Positions 21,989 through 33,862 of a stretch of 64,000 nt of DNA are shown here, one piece after another. The position numbers and the translations under genes are program-made. This DNA comes from Brachionus rotundiformis (lineage: Eukaryota; Rotifera; Eurotatoria; Ploima; Brachionidae). Location: the NCBI GenBank assembly GCA_016802295.1, contig JAESIW010000207.1, forward strand, positions 203,978 through 267,977, given 5' to 3'. The notes below the pieces were generated by a model. It ran no database searches. It had not been told where the DNA came from and saw only the letters and a program-made list of their open reading frames with translations. Positions within the stretch are counted from its first letter, which is position 1, and each line of letters starts with the position of its first letter.

Positions 21989-22479
21989 ACACATTGAAAT
22001 ATTTAGATCAAATTTTTTGAATTTTTTTACAAAATCTTAGAAAATTAGATTAATTTTATTAAAAATTGAATGCTTAAATGTTGTAAATTTCAACATTAAT
22101 TTCATTGATCACAAAATGAACACATCTTGAATAGAAAAATCTAAAAGTGATTCAGCATTTTGAATTTGATGATAAATTCAAAATATCTTTTAAATAATAA
22201 TGAACTGTTAGAGTCAATGTTAAATGAGCTATTAAATTTACAAATTTAATAATCAACCTAATCAGTAAGTTAAGAAAGTCTATATAGAATTCAAATTTAC
22301 ATTGCATGTAAAACGTGTAACGTTTAATTTTATATTACTATTTAAATTAAATTAATTCATTTATCTAAATAAAAACTCTTTGAAATGATCATCAACTCCA
22401 AGATGCCAGTGATTCTTGTATTTTTTTTAATCATAAAAAAACAATTTACTTTTAAATGATTTTTATTTATTAAGTTTAT
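21989..22479. other. intergenic between palindrome and Tc1/pogo nest
   Basis: No partner on the left side of the palindrome and no recognised coding sequence. Confidence 0.5.
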
Positions 22480-24206
22480 TTATGACACCAGTTTCCTTTA
22501 ACCTTTTCGACCATAGCTACTCGTCTCTTAAAATAATCTAGGGAATTTTTAATTTCACATGCAGGAACATTCTTAATACAGTCATACACCGGTTATATCC
22601 TAATTCAGTTATTTATCCCATTGCTATATTCAATACCCGTTATATCCAAAAAAATATTCAGACAAAAGGAAGGTTTATGCATGTATTATGTGCAATTTTT
22701 AGTTCACTTATATCACAGTGTTTACATACATTCAAGATCAAAAAAAAAATTTCATCTTCAAAATTTGCTAATTAAAAAAATTAAAAATGAACAAAGAAAA
22801 TCTTGAACAAAAATGAAAAAAAAATAAAGTCCTTAACAAAATAAACAAAAGTCGATATTAATAAAATAAAAACAGTTTGATAATGTAACGGATGATCAAT
22901 TAGCAATTATTTATTGATCTGGTATTGATCGATTCACAGTATCAAAAATTTGGAATAATAAAGAAAAAATTCAACAAGATTTTGAATCGGATGAACCTCG
23001 AAATAGTAAACGAGCAAGAATACAAGAAGGTTATTTCCGTGTAATCGACAAAGCACTGTATCAATGTTCCTTAATGCAAAGAGTCACAATTTGTCTATAT
23101 CTCAAAGTATTATTCATTAAAAAGCTATTGATTTTTACAATGACTTTAAGAAACAAGGGATCGTTTTCAAAAAAAATTTCGAATACATTAACATAGATTC
23201 CTCCTTATGAATTTGTGACTCATGATGATATTGTTAAAAAGATACAAATTGAAAAAGGTACAGTCGTTGAATCTTCGGGAGGTGATAGTTGTGATATCAA
23301 TGAAGACGTTGAACAATCTGAACCTGAGTTAATCATGAATAAGCTGAGAAATGTTTTGATTATATAGAATATTATGTTCGAAAAATTGAGAGTTGTGATG
23401 CTAGTGATGAAGTTTATCTTAAACGTCTTTTCAAGAAAAAAGAGTGTGAACGAGTCAATAGTTTAACTCAGAAAAGAATCTCAAGTTTTTTTTACCAAAA
23501 AGGATTAAAATATTATTTACAGATTAAATTGATTAAAAATATTAATGAAGTATTTTGGATATTATTGAATAAATTTCATTTTTCACTTGTATCCCAAGTC
23601 AGTTATATCCCCTTCGAGGTCTCGGACAAACATGCTGATATAACTGGTGTATGACTGTAGCTCTTAATATTTCTTTTTTGAATGTTTCTAAATCACTTAA
23701 CTTACTACAGCGAATTCGATTAACAAAAGCGTTCCAAAAACAGAAATTGCATAAACATTTACCACAGAAACCAGAGATAAGTCGAGTTTCTTGCTTATTT
23801 GTCCACCCGAATAAGAATTTAAATGACCCTTAACTTTTTTTTTTATTAATTTGATTATTAGCTGTTCGAGATCGTCCAGTCGAAAAGCTTTGTTTCATTT
23901 TGCCACTCTACCGAAAAACTTGAATCCATTCGTTGACAGTTCGCTTGGATACAGAACCACCAATTATTTCGAAGATATTTTTGGTACTCATTCCCTGTTT
24001 AAACGAATCGATAATTATTTGCCGAACTTCATTGGATTTATGTTTTCCCATTTTTTCCATTATTTTCAAGTTTAAATGATTTTTTTGTTATATTTCAAAA
24101 TGAATTAAAAATGTTATATAAAAAGCTGGAAAAAGTGTATGTTTTTAATAGACAATATATTTAGTCTCAAAGTGAACACTTTTTTTCATATTCGGGTACT
24201 ATGTAG
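22480..24206 (-). mobile_element. Tc1/mariner-like element interrupted by a pogo element (right copy)
   Basis: The minus strand starts at the terminal sequence AGTACCCGAATATG (24206). The transposase begins near 24062 (MGKHKSNEVRQIIIDSFKQG) with helix-turn-helix GGSVSKRTVNEWI. It continues to about 23660, is split by the pogo insertion, and resumes at 22577 with a mariner-like C-terminus (NVPACEIKNSLDYFKRRVAM). The catalytic middle is poorly preserved and frames are broken. The far terminal repeat was not found. Confidence 0.6.
22579..23657 (+). mobile_element. pogo/Tigger-type transposon, internally deleted
   Basis: Terminal inverted repeats CAGTCATACACC(G/A)GTTATATC face each other at both ends and are flanked by TA, the usual Tc1/mariner/pogo target. 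Inside, across frame breaks, come a psq-type helix-turn-helix (TVSKIWNNKEKIQQDF), a CENP-B-like second DNA-binding segment (GYFRVIDKALYQCSLMQR, then KKAIDFYNDF) and an acidic tail ending RISSFFYQKG. The DDE catalytic core expected between them is missing, so it is non-autonomous and about 1.08 kb. It sits inside the Tc1/mariner copy. Confidence 0.75.
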
Positions 24207-25110
24207 ATAGATGTTTGAAAATTTTATATAAATGTAAATTATCTGACTAAAAAAGGATTAATAAAGCAAAAAATTTAATTTTTTCATATTTTTAGAAAAT
24301 CCTAGTATATATTAGATATTTATTTACATTTTTTTTTTAATTGTTTATCAAATTAAAGCGACCAATAGCTCAATGTAATCACCTTTAAATAAGGATTCAG
24401 AAAATATGTAAAACATGTATATTTGAGAATAAAAAAATTTGGAGTATTATTTTGGTCATTAGTAGTGGTTAAAAAAAATTACCAATCAGGTAGATGTTAA
24501 TTAAAATTATTTTTGAGTAATAAATTACATTAACTTTAATGCATGTAATTTTGTTTAAATGCGAGGCTTTAGTAAACAAAAACTTAATGGCTCTTATTAA
24601 GCTATAAATTTAAAATTTATCTAGAGCTTAATTGTACACCACTATTTAAAAGTCTGGTAAAGTAATTTGATTTATTTGTTTTAGGCTAAATGATAAGCGA
24701 ATTTGCAGATAAAGGAATTGAAGCTTTAACGGTTTTAAAAATAGCAAGTCCTAAGGTAGATCAGACGGAATCGTTGGCTTCAAATATTGAAAGCATTGTT
24801 GCAACTTTAGAATCGTTAGATGTATAACTTACTTAGCTAGACAAGAAAATGGTTAATTTGAATTGAAAAGTAGCTGAAATCGACAATAAAATTGCTATCT
24901 AACTGTCAAATATTTATGTAAATTCTGACAAACCTTAAATTAATAGGTTCAAAGTAATCATCTATTTAAAATCCTAATTTTTTATAAAAAATAAATTTAA
25001 AATTTAAAACTTAGTTACCCGGCAAGAATCAACCTCACAAATCTAAAGATTTGGAAAGTTCAAAAGATTTGAATGATAAGCAGATGAAAGATTTCCATGA
25101 TTACAATCAG
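23752..25110. repeat. outer inverted-repeat arm, right
   Basis: The reverse-complement partner of 6450-7812. Homology runs to GATTTGAATGATAAGCA (about 25083), then continues with a gap into CGGATTAA.CAAAGTTGC. Confidence 0.85.
24690..24930 (+). pseudogene. fragment of a coiled-coil-like gene (right copy)
   Basis: Reads ISEFADKGIEALTVLK, DQTESLASNIESIVATLESL, then after stops KVAEIDNKIAI. The heptad-like pattern predicts a coiled coil. The copy in the left outer arm is worse preserved. No family was recognised. Confidence 0.4.
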
Positions 25111-25167
25111 ATTAAAGAAAAATTCATTAGACATTTTCGGATTAAGCAAAGTTGCTTCAGACTTAAA

Positions 25168-25300
25168 ATGAATCGGAATCTTTTTTTTCTGGTTTTGGTG
25201 ATTAGTTTATTGGAAATATGCAAACCACAACCTGGATCAGATCCTGGAGCAGAGTTCAAAATTGAAAACAGCAATATTTCAAATCTAAATCTATTTGAAG
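25168..25300 (+). CDS. signal-peptide exon of a small secreted protein (U1)
   Basis: ATG 25168 opens MNRNLFFLVLVISLLEICKP, a signal peptide, followed by an acidic/Asn-rich stretch (QPGSDPGAEFKIENSN) and a splice-donor-like GAAG/GTATTT at 25301. No downstream exon could be assigned. In U2 the same exon (43066) has a TAG after GSDPGA, and a third partial copy lies at about 51300. It marks the upstream edge of each tandem unit. Confidence 0.5.
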
Positions 25301-25409
25301 GTATTTAAATTGTCTATTTTAATTCAGCAAAAAATTTATTTTTGAATATATTAATTAACCTTGAAATTAAAAATTGAAATTGATTTAATTTCGAAACAAC
25401 ATCATGGCT

Positions 25410-25555
25410 ATATAAAAAAGAAATTTACCTTAATTTAATCTTCTCGAAATAATAAACGAAGTTATTGATACTCTTGAAACGCTTCAGCAATATTCTATGA
25501 TTTTGGCAAAGCTTCAGATTACATACGGTTTTATGGAAAAACTTATTTTGCTATC
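25410..25555 (+). pseudogene. LINE fragment at the start of U1, first copy
   Basis: Begins CATCATGGCTATATAAAAAA and carries the same degraded RT text as the palindrome arms. It stops at GGAAAAACTT, where a separate LINE begins. Confidence 0.6.
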
Positions 25556-25559
25556 AAAA

Positions 25560-27565
25560 CTATTTGAATTGTAAGGATATAATTAATTTAAATGATTACA
25601 GGGAAGCTAAAAGAGATTTTAAAAAACTCAACCGTCTGAAAATGAAATCATATTTTGAGTCTAAATCCTCAAAAGATTTCAAAAATACCAAAAAATTCTT
25701 GAATTTTTACAAGTCTTCATTAAAACTAGAGAAGATGCTGATCTTGACAGCTTTTCAGAAGAGCTCGTGTGGGTTGATATAAAGGTTAATAATCCCGTTG
25801 ATCAAGTTGAGATGTTTAACAGCTCCTTTGCATCTATTGCGTTTTCATTTTTGTCCGGTGAACATGACTAAGCTAAATTTATTTTTGACGGTCTTAAAGA
25901 GTTAAAAATAAATAATTGTTTTCTAACACCTGGCTTTTTCTTTCATTAGTTTTCTATTGATGAAATTAAAGAAACCTTAAATGAATTATCAACTTCTAGC
26001 TCACCTGGATATATTCGTATTCATCCTAAGATATTAAAAGGTCTACCAAACCTTTTTGCTACCTTACTCCTTTTACTTCTCAATGAATGTCAAAGTAAAA
26101 ATCAATTCCTGATGAATGGAAGTTAGCCACTGTTAATCCTTTATTTAAAAATAAAGGTAATAAATCAGATATTAATAACTACAGGGCTATTTCAGTTCTT
26201 TCTCCGATTGCAAAATTGTTTGAGAAATTACTAGCTCGTCAAATTTCAAGCTATTTTGAATCTAACAATATATTTTTTAAATGGACAGCATGGATTCAGA
26301 CCTGGGCATTCATGTCAGACTGCATTTCATGAATATCTAAGTGAATTAAATTTAGCCAAAGAAAAGAAACTTACTACCTTATTACTTTTTATTGACTTTA
26401 GAAAAGCTTTTGACGTGATCGATCCAAATCTTCTTCTCTTGAAATTATTTCACTATGGATTTGACAATAACTCTTTAGGTCTTCTTTCAAATTATTTTGT
26501 CAATAGATCTCAAAAAGTTCATCTTAGAAACGAAAAATCAAAACCTACGGCTCTAAAGTTAGGTGTTCCACAAGGTTCTGTTCTAGGTCCTCTTCTATTT
26601 CTGATTTTTATTAATGATTTTCCTTATCTTTTAAGAAAATTTGATATAAAAATGTTTGCTGATGACACTACGATTAGTCACTCTGATAAGGACTTTGAAA
26701 GTGTTTTAAAAACTTTTTCGGGTACCATCCACAATCTTAGTGATTGGTGTTTTTTTAATAAGGTTGATATTAATTGGTCAAAAACCTATTGTATGATCTT
26801 TTAAAACAGAAAGACTTTTATTCCCAAGATGATCAATCTTTGTGGAAATGAAATAAAAGTTGTGAATGAAATAACTCTTTTAGGTTATAAAATTGATCAA
26901 AATCTTAATTTTTCTAATATTAAATGTAGTATCTCATTAATTTTAAATAAAAAATTATTCAGCATTAAGAGACTTTTCTATCTATCAACATCCGTAAAAA
27001 TACAGTTTTTTAAGACGTTTTTTTTGCCTTATTTTGATTATTGCTCGACTCTCCTGTGCTATTTCTCAAAAGAGGCAATAATTAAATTGGCTAAGAGCGA
27101 TTATTTGACAATAATTAATTTGTTTAAGTTCAAATTTGAAGTTATTAATTTTAACGATATTAATATCTTTTTACAAAAGTATGGCCTATTTGCATTCCAA
27201 CATAGAATTCTAAATAGAATGCTATCTTTTGCTAACAAAACACTATATTTCATAACTCTCCTGATAATCTGAGATAGAATTTAAGAAAAATGACTCAAGA
27301 AATTTGAAATATAATTTAAGGAACAGTGAGAATCTGATAGAACTAACATCAAAATCATTAAATGGTGAAAAAACTTTTGGATTTTTCTACTCAAGACTTA
27401 TAAATTGCTTTGTGATCAAGAGATCAATGTTGAAATTTACAACATTTAAGCATTCAATTTTTAATAATATTAATCTAATTTTTTCAGAATTTGTAAAAAA
27501 ATTCAAAAAATTTAATTTAAATGTTTCAATGTTTTATTTTTTAAATAATTATATAGACAATTAAT
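25560..27565 (+). pseudogene. CR1/Jockey-like LINE reverse transcriptase
   Basis: The RT domain is readable in order: ELSTSSSPGYIRIHPKIL, FRPGHSCQTAFHEYL (26290s), LLFIDFRKAFDVIDP (motif A), GVPQGSVLGPLLFLIFINDF (motif B), KMFADDTTI (motif C with both Asp) and the thumb LGYKIDQNLNFSNIK. Frame breaks occur near 25780, 25935-26100, 26256, 26803 and 27270, so it is inactive. No endonuclease domain was seen, so the copy is 5'-truncated as is usual for LINEs. It lies between two copies of the unit's left edge. Confidence 0.85.
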
Positions 27566-27579
27566 TTTTAATTTGTAAA

Positions 27580-28060
27580 ACTTATTTTATTTAAATAAAT
27601 GGAGTGTTAATCGGTCTTTATGACATGGGAACTAGCCTGTTGATTAACTTTGAAATTAAAAATTTAAATTGATTTAATTTCCAAACAACATCATGGCTAT
27701 ATAAAAAAGAAATTTACCTTAATTTAATCTTCTCGAAATAATAAACGAAGTTACAGATACTCTTGAAACGCTTCAGCAATATTATTTGATTTTGGCAAAG
27801 CTTCAGATTACATACGGTTTTAGGGAAATACTTGTTAAAACTTTTCAGATTTTTTGACTGGTAGGAAGCAAAAAGCTGTACTTGGAGAATATTTTTCTAA
27901 ATAAAAGAACGTACTACATCTCACAAGGCTCTGTAAATGGTCTTCTTCTTTTTATCATATTTATTAATGACATGCCTGCTTGGTCAAATCAAACTAGCGT
28001 TTAAGAGCAAAGCAATCTTCACTTGCAAGAGTTACTTTTGTTAGACCTTACCTAAAATAT
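27580..28060 (+). pseudogene. unit left edge and LINE fragment, second copy in U1
   Basis: Colinear with 9112-9820 (AAACTTATTTTATTTAAAT, GGTCTTTATGACA, then CATCATGGCTATATAAAAAA and the RT motifs). It jumps at about 28060 to sequence matching about 11145, so the 138-aa secreted gene and the peptide exon are deleted here. Confidence 0.7.
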
Positions 28061-28214
28061 TAAAATTACATTAAAATCATTGTGAGATTTGTGTTAAAGT
28101 TTAATAGATAAAAAGCAGAAATAATTTTTTTAAAATTAATTTTTTTTTTCAAAAATAAATTTCTAATGGATGATCCTTCTTTTATATCAAATTGACTTGA
28201 ATTTATAAAAAATT

Positions 28215-28364
28215 ATGTTCGGTGCTGAACACACTTTTATTTTTTGGAAGACATATAAAAAATTTTATTCTATGTGCGTTTTGGATTGCGTCGAGGATCA
28301 GGAAAGATCTCGTCAGGGGTCAATTTCTATTTACCTTAGGTCATTTTTAAATATGCCATATTTA
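28215..28364 (+). pseudogene. small ORF remnant (U1 copy)
   Basis: MFGAEHTFIFWK..CVEDQERSRQG as in the palindrome arms, cut by the foldback element that follows. Confidence 0.5.
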
Positions 28365-28600
28365 AAAATTTTTACATTTTTAAGAGAAGAAAAAAAATCT
28401 CAAAATCAACAAATCTAAAAAAATTTTCATTCAAGAAAAGTAATAATAAATTCGCAATTAATTAAAAGGGATTTTCAAAAATTATCCTTGGATTTTACAA
28501 TTAAATTTTTCATAAACTCCTTTTAAAGTAATTGCGAATTTATTATTACTTTTCTTGAATGAAAATTTTTTTCTTCTCTAAAAAATGTAAAAATGTAAAA
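28365..28600. repeat. foldback MITE, about 236 bp
   Basis: Long inverted ends: the left core ATTCAAGAAAAGTAATAATA, continuing to AATTCGCAATTA, pairs exactly with 28528-28568. The outer parts (TTTTACATTTTT..AGAGAAGAAAA) also pair, with a 20-nt insertion on the left. There is no coding capacity. It replaces unit sequence corresponding to about 11440-12090. Confidence 0.75.
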
Positions 28601-28719
28601 ATATAAAAATGTACAATAATTTTCATTTTGCCTATATATTCTTTAATTTGATTATTATAGCTTTTGTTCCAAGCATTTTCTTTAGTTTTTTAATTTTTCA
28701 GAAAGCATATTTATTATAC

Positions 28720-28880
28720 AAATTCTTTGAGTGACTCTCTCAAAACCATATTTTTTTCTGATTTGATTAATTTAGCTGGTTTTCATTCATGACTTGATTC
28801 AGTTTTTCAAACTTCATAAAGGTATTAAGCATGTTACTTTGACAATTAATCCTGCGCCATTCAAACTCAATCTAGCATTG
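28720..28880 (-). other. conserved coding-like block (U1 copy)
   Basis: Matches 12167-12330, with a one-base loss (GGTTTTCATTC against GGTTTTTCATTC) that shifts the frame. Confidence 0.4.
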
Positions 28881-29490
28881 CTAAATGGTTGCAGAGACCA
28901 ACTTCTTCATGAAAAGAGTAGCTAGCTAGTGGAATGGAATGTATTTGGTTAGAATGGTTTATTTGGAGTGTACTAGCTAGAAAACGGCCGCTCTGAGCCA
29001 AAAATATAAGAAAGGCGCTTTAAATCATTAGAAGAAGAAAAAAGACAAAAGTTTAAATTAAAAAGTTTATAAAACTTGATTTAAGAGAGGGAGGTTTAGT
29101 TCGCTGATAAGTTGGAAGTGCTCGCACAAAACACCCCAACTTAACATTGTGATTGACAGCTGAAAAGCTACTACATCACACCTCCGAAAAAATAAAAGTC
29201 TGAAATAATTAAGAACTCATTTTGAAAGAAATGTATGTAAAACTTTTAAAACATAAATTGTTAACAGTATCGCCGTAGTTAAGGTTCAATATAAAAATAA
29301 AAATTTTATACCATGTATATTTTAATCGGACTTTATTTAAAATGATAAAGAAAAGCAGTTTTTACTTCTAACAAAAATTGTATAAAAAATCTAGCTTTTA
29401 AATACAAATTACGGCTAAAAGAGAACAAGGATAAAGCATTACAGAAGCAATAAAACGTCAGAAGTGCAATTTGATAATTTCTTCCAAAGA

Positions 29491-30068
29491 TTAGTGATGT
29501 TGGTTATTGACTGTTTGGTTAACCAATGCCCGGTTAGTCAGAAAAAGGTTAACCAAAAATCTTGTTAAAATAAGATTTTTACAAAATTAGATTAAGTTAA
29601 AAATTGAATCTTACAAAAAAAAAGTAGAACTAATTGAAACAAATTGTTATATAACGATGTACGACGGTTAAGATAAAGATATTTACATTAGGATTTAAGA
29701 CAGATGAATTGTTTTTTTTTAAGTTTGATCTAAATCTTCTTGATTTAATAAATTTAAAGCAAGATGTTTATATTCTGGTAAGTGAAAAATTGCGTCAATG
29801 TAATTGTGAAGTTTTAAAATACGGTTTAGCTATAAATAAGTAGAATGCCATTTTGTAGAAACATCTTGAGGGAGCATTAAAACATTCTTTTCTAAAAAAA
29901 AAAAGTTTTTCTAATATTTTTCTAAAAGACATTTTAGCTTTGGGATGAATGATAAAATGAAGTCACTATATTGGCCAATTGTTTAAAACTAAAATTTGGA
30001 TCATTTTCTTCGAACTCATCTAATTGGCTAGGTTGGAAAGACTTACAGTTATTCAATACTTTTTTTAC
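29491..30068 (-). mobile_element. hAT remnant, 3' part (U1)
   Basis: The end TTAGTGATGTTGG begins at 29491. About 950 bp present in the palindrome copies (including the hATC segment and GC-rich island) are deleted at about 29562. The remainder runs to the MULE insertion. Confidence 0.75.
30060..30068. repeat. MULE target-site duplication, left
   Basis: TTTTTTTAC, repeated exactly at 32877-32885. The uninterrupted hAT copy at 16590-16606 shows the empty site. Confidence 0.85.
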
Positions 30069-30123
30069 GGTCTTTTGTAAATTATTCCCGTTTTTTTTTG
30101 TCCCTGAAATTTCTGTTTCCGGG

Positions 30124-30309
30124 AAATTATCCCCGTTTTTTTCATTCCCGTGGCAAATTATTCCCAAAGTAAATTATATCCGAAAAATAACTAAAATAAA
30201 AATTAATATAAACTGAAAATTATCCCCGTTTATATCATTCCCGTAGCAAATTATTCCCAAAATAAATTATATCCGAAAAATGACTAAAATAAAAATTAAT
30301 ATTAACTGG
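30124..30309. repeat. two 93-bp tandem repeats at the MULE end
   Basis: AAATTATCCCC recurs at 30124, 30217 and 30310, exactly 93 bp apart. Each unit contains CATTCCCGT.GCAAATTATT and AAATTATATCCGAAAAAT. They could be transposase-binding repeats. Confidence 0.85.
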
Positions 30310-30450
30310 AAATTATCCCCGATTTTTTTATTCCTGTTTTTAAAGAGATAAGAAATATTCAATTGGTTATTTAAAAAAAATTTATTTGACGAATTGAAAA
30401 GAAATAAAAAAAAAAAATTTTTTTTGAAATTTGGGAAAAATTAAAAAAAA

Positions 30451-32415
30451 TTAAACTTGATCACGATTTCGTTCTAAAAACGCAAGGTGCATATTGTTTG
30501 TCTCTTCAATCCGAATTTTTTTTTTTAGACGGTTAGTTGCAAACTTAATGTCATTTTTGGTGATACGTTTACGTTTGAGATTGTTAGATTTCCAATAATT
30601 GTTAATTTCATTATTAATAGCATCTTGGGTTAACTCAACTAAACGTTTTGATATATTTGATTCCAAAGAAGCTTTTTCACGACGTTTTTCTTCATTTTTT
30701 CAAGAACTTGATTATTTTTTAATCAAACTCTTCGTCGCTATCGCTTTCATTGGTACATTGTGCCAAAATTTGATGTAGTGGTATTCTTGGATTGGTTGAC
30801 GGTTTTGGGTTTCTTGTGCTAGTTTCAACGCATGAATTATCGTCAATATTCTTAAATAAGAATTCGACTCTATAAAATCATCATCTGAATCATCAACTTC
30901 GAAAATCTTCTCGTATGGATATCTAATGTGATAACTGATGCAATGAAAATACTCTTGGAAATCGTTTGTACTCGAAAATTCAATTTTTAACAAACTATAA
31001 ATCATATCTTTCTCGTAATCTTCTTTGGATTGCTTTTTTTAAAAAGTCCCTTGTTTTAATCTCAGATAGTTAAGATACGTAGAAACTTGCTGACTTTTGA
31101 TGAAATCAATTATATCGAATAGATTTGGATGAGCAACTCTGACCAATTTGTTGATGGCTGAATGATAACCTTCTACTTTGTTATTCGTTCTTGTAACCGA
31201 GTCAAAATGGTTCCAAACTTTTGGAGAAATTTCTAAAATAAAAAAAAATATTTAAAAAATTTAAATAATCGTTTGAAAATATATTAAAAATAAATTTTTT
31301 TACTTTTTATCCATTGTTTTTCGAAGTAGTCAAAAAGTTGAGTACATTTTGAATCTGCTGGTTGCACGCTTTTTAATATTTCGAGACCAACTTGAACTTT
31401 ATCGATTGGAACTAAAGCTAAAGCGCCAAACATATTGACAAAAACGTTGTATTCCGTTTTTCCATAATGCTGCTTTAGACCAATTCTAACGGCGTGCTTA
31501 AAAATCGCTTTCTTAAAGTGAAACCAGCACTCTCTTATAGTTACATTTGGAAAGTGGTAAACCATTGCATTGGTGCAAGCTTTTTCGAAATCTGCCATTA
31601 TTTTTTGTCGGGTTTAACGTAACGCTTTTGTGCTTGGCTAAATCTTTTAGCACACCGATGGCCTCGCGATAAGTCGATTCTGTTTTTCTTTGCGTAAAAA
31701 TGTATACACATGGAAGTGTGGTATTGAAAACAAAAGCATGAATCGTATACATTTGCATTAATTGTTTAGGTGAGCGTTTGAACGTTCCATCCATAAACCA
31801 CTCGGAAGATTCTGATAAAATTTCGAATGCGTCGTCGTCAACAAAAATCATAATTCGATTAGATTTTGATTTGTTATCGTAACGCAAAAACTCTTTTCCA
31901 CTCTGCGTAATTGTTAATTCCCCAGTTACATCAAGTGTTGAAAAATCGGCAGGAATCGTGGGCTTTTTTGATGCACGAATTTTACGCAAAGTGTTAGTTA
32001 TCTTTTCGTAAGTTGGAAAATAAGCTGCTATTGCTCTTTCCGGAACTCCCTGAGTCAGTAAGTCGCTTTGGGCCTCGTTGTAGCATTCTCGAATGCTTTT
32101 GGACTTGTTACTTAGAACATTGTATTTTAATTCTTGTTCTGCTTTTTTGGTAGCTATTTTTGCGTCATTTAGTATATTGTTACAGGAGTGATTGTCGTTT
32201 AACCTTACAATCGTGTGGTCGCTGTTTCTTATCGTAATGCTTGCAAAACATTTATTTTTAGCTTTTTGGCAGCAAACATATCGGGTTGTATTCGATTTCA
32301 AATTGTGTTCTTTAAACCAATATTGTCTATTTTGAAATAGTAATATATCATGCGCACCATTTGCATCTCGCAATGATAAATTATTTTTCAAAAAGACAAT
32401 TCTTTCATCAGACAT
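30451..32415 (-). pseudogene. MULE transposase with N-terminal FLYWCH zinc finger
   Basis: Residues about 5-80 form a FLYWCH finger (LLFQNRQYWF, RYVCCQKAKNKCFASI, NDNHSCN). The MULE DDE domain follows: EWFMDGTFKRSPKQLMQMYT (first Asp), MADFEKACTNA (second Asp) and IRECWFHFKKA. An extra A in a poly-A run near 31606 splits the frame. A 71-nt intron (31233-31303, GTAAAA..TTTTAG) joins QWIK to ISPKVWNHFDSVTRTNN, the conserved TNN region. A stop near 31043 and a later break precede the C-terminal basic coil (30451-30666). It was recently active but is now dead. Confidence 0.85.
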
Positions 32416-32876
32416 TTTTCAGGGATAAAAATTAATTTTTTGTTTTGGAATGATTATTTGGATAATTTTGGAAGCAAATTTGGCCATTTTTATACAATTA
32501 AGATAAATAATAATAAAGTAATAAGCAAAAAAAATGGATTTCTCAATTTAGCTTTAATAAACTTGTGAGTTCTTAAATACTTAGATCATGTTTTGAATAA
32601 AAGTGAAAAAAAACTTCAGTCTTTTTTATTATTAAATTATTAAGCAATATAATTTAATTGGACAATTAAATATTCTACTACAAAAAATTTTATTGGTCTA
32701 ATTTTTTTGGTTTCGGAAATTTTTTCAACGGGGATTAATTCCGGATTTTCGAAAAGGGAATAAATTATTTTGGGCATATTTTGATTCGGGGATTTCCTTA
32801 TTTTTTAAATGGGGATAAATTCAACGGGGATAAATTCACGGGTATTAATTATTTCGTGGACAATTTACAGACAATC

Positions 32877-33345
32877 TTTTTTTACAACTAGCTGGAGTAC
32901 ATGTCCCATGCAACGGATAGGAAGACAGCCAATTTCTTCTTTCATAAGTCTAGATGCTTTAACTACCGTACTATTGTTATCTGTAACAATTCCAGAAACT
33001 TTTTCCGTAATTCCATACTCATTCAAAATCTTAAACACAATTTCTTTTATGTCTTCAGCACGGTGTATTTCAGTCATACATTTAAAATTCAAAGCAAATG
33101 ATCTGAATGCAAAGTTTTCTAGATGATCTCCTGAAATGGAAAGATACGTATAATTCTTACATGATGTCCAGCAATCATTTGTAAAACTTATAAAATGAAT
33201 TGATTTTAAAATATTCAAAAGTTTATTTATTTAGATTGAATAAACATCATTCATTGTATTCGAACCTTAGTAGGAATTTCATAGTCCTTGTTTAGCAAGC
33301 GACAAAACTGTATGAATATTTGTTTGTAAGAATATTCACTATTAA
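32877..33345 (-). mobile_element. hAT transposase N-terminal part (U1)
   Basis: From about 33345 the minus strand reads FIQFCRLLNKDYEIPTKVRI (region before the catalytic core), SFTNDCWTSCKNYTYLSISG, then GIVTDNNSTVVKASR and CMGHVLQLVVK, up to the MULE insertion. This is the most upstream part of the hAT transposase seen anywhere in the window. Confidence 0.75.
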
Positions 33346-33449
33346 ATTAACATTAATTTCGTTAATTTGTCGTTCGATTTTTAATTTAACTTTTTTTTAA
33401 TTGAACTGGGAAGCCTGGGTAATAAATTGGAATCACAAAAAAATATTTT

Positions 33450-33862
33450 TGATTTCCTTTAGTCTAAGAACTTGCATTGATTTATCTTATCAAATGATTC
33501 AAATAAACTTGTAAATAATGAATTAGATTAGAAAAATGTCATTTTTAATTAATTCTTTTTATTTTTTTAAGTATTCAATTGTTTCCTAATTAGGATTTTA
33601 TCCAAAAACCTAACACAGCTTTCGTGGTCTCTGTAGCGTTTCATAGCAAGCTAATTTTCTTTGCTTATCAAAATTCAACGAAACTCTAAATTTTTCATTG
33701 CATCATTTTTTTTCATAACAGATTAATTTTTCATTGCAAATAGTTTTTTATCGTATAATATTTTCACCTTGTATTTCATTTACAAATTAATCTTTAGAAA
33801 ATGATTCGATATTTCTTGAAAGAAAATCGGAATGTCGCCTTCATTAAAAAAACCAGGGCCGA
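33450..33862 (-). pseudogene. scrambled vWA 3' fragment and unassigned sequence
   Basis: 33455-33600 aligns loosely with the vWA gene C-terminus (TAGTCTAAGAACTTGCATTG, then TTAGATTAGAAAAATGTC) with many changes. The remaining 33600-33862 was not recognised. Confidence 0.45.

Larger units (their letters stand above)
30069..32876 (-). mobile_element. Mutator-like element (MULE), 2808 bp
   Basis: The two ends align in equal-length register (GGTCTTTTGTAAATTATTCC against GATTGTCTGTAAATTGTCCA, the latter from the right end reversed). They are flanked by a perfect 9-bp duplication, the Mutator hallmark. Subterminal sequence is rich in TTATTCCC and TTATCCCC motifs on both sides. A transposase pseudogene lies inside. 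Confidence 0.9.

Noticed and set aside
33240..33345. Possible tRNA (GGTTCGAATAC box on the minus strand)
   Set aside because: No matching acceptor stem or A box, and the same bases read as hAT transposase upstream of its catalytic region.
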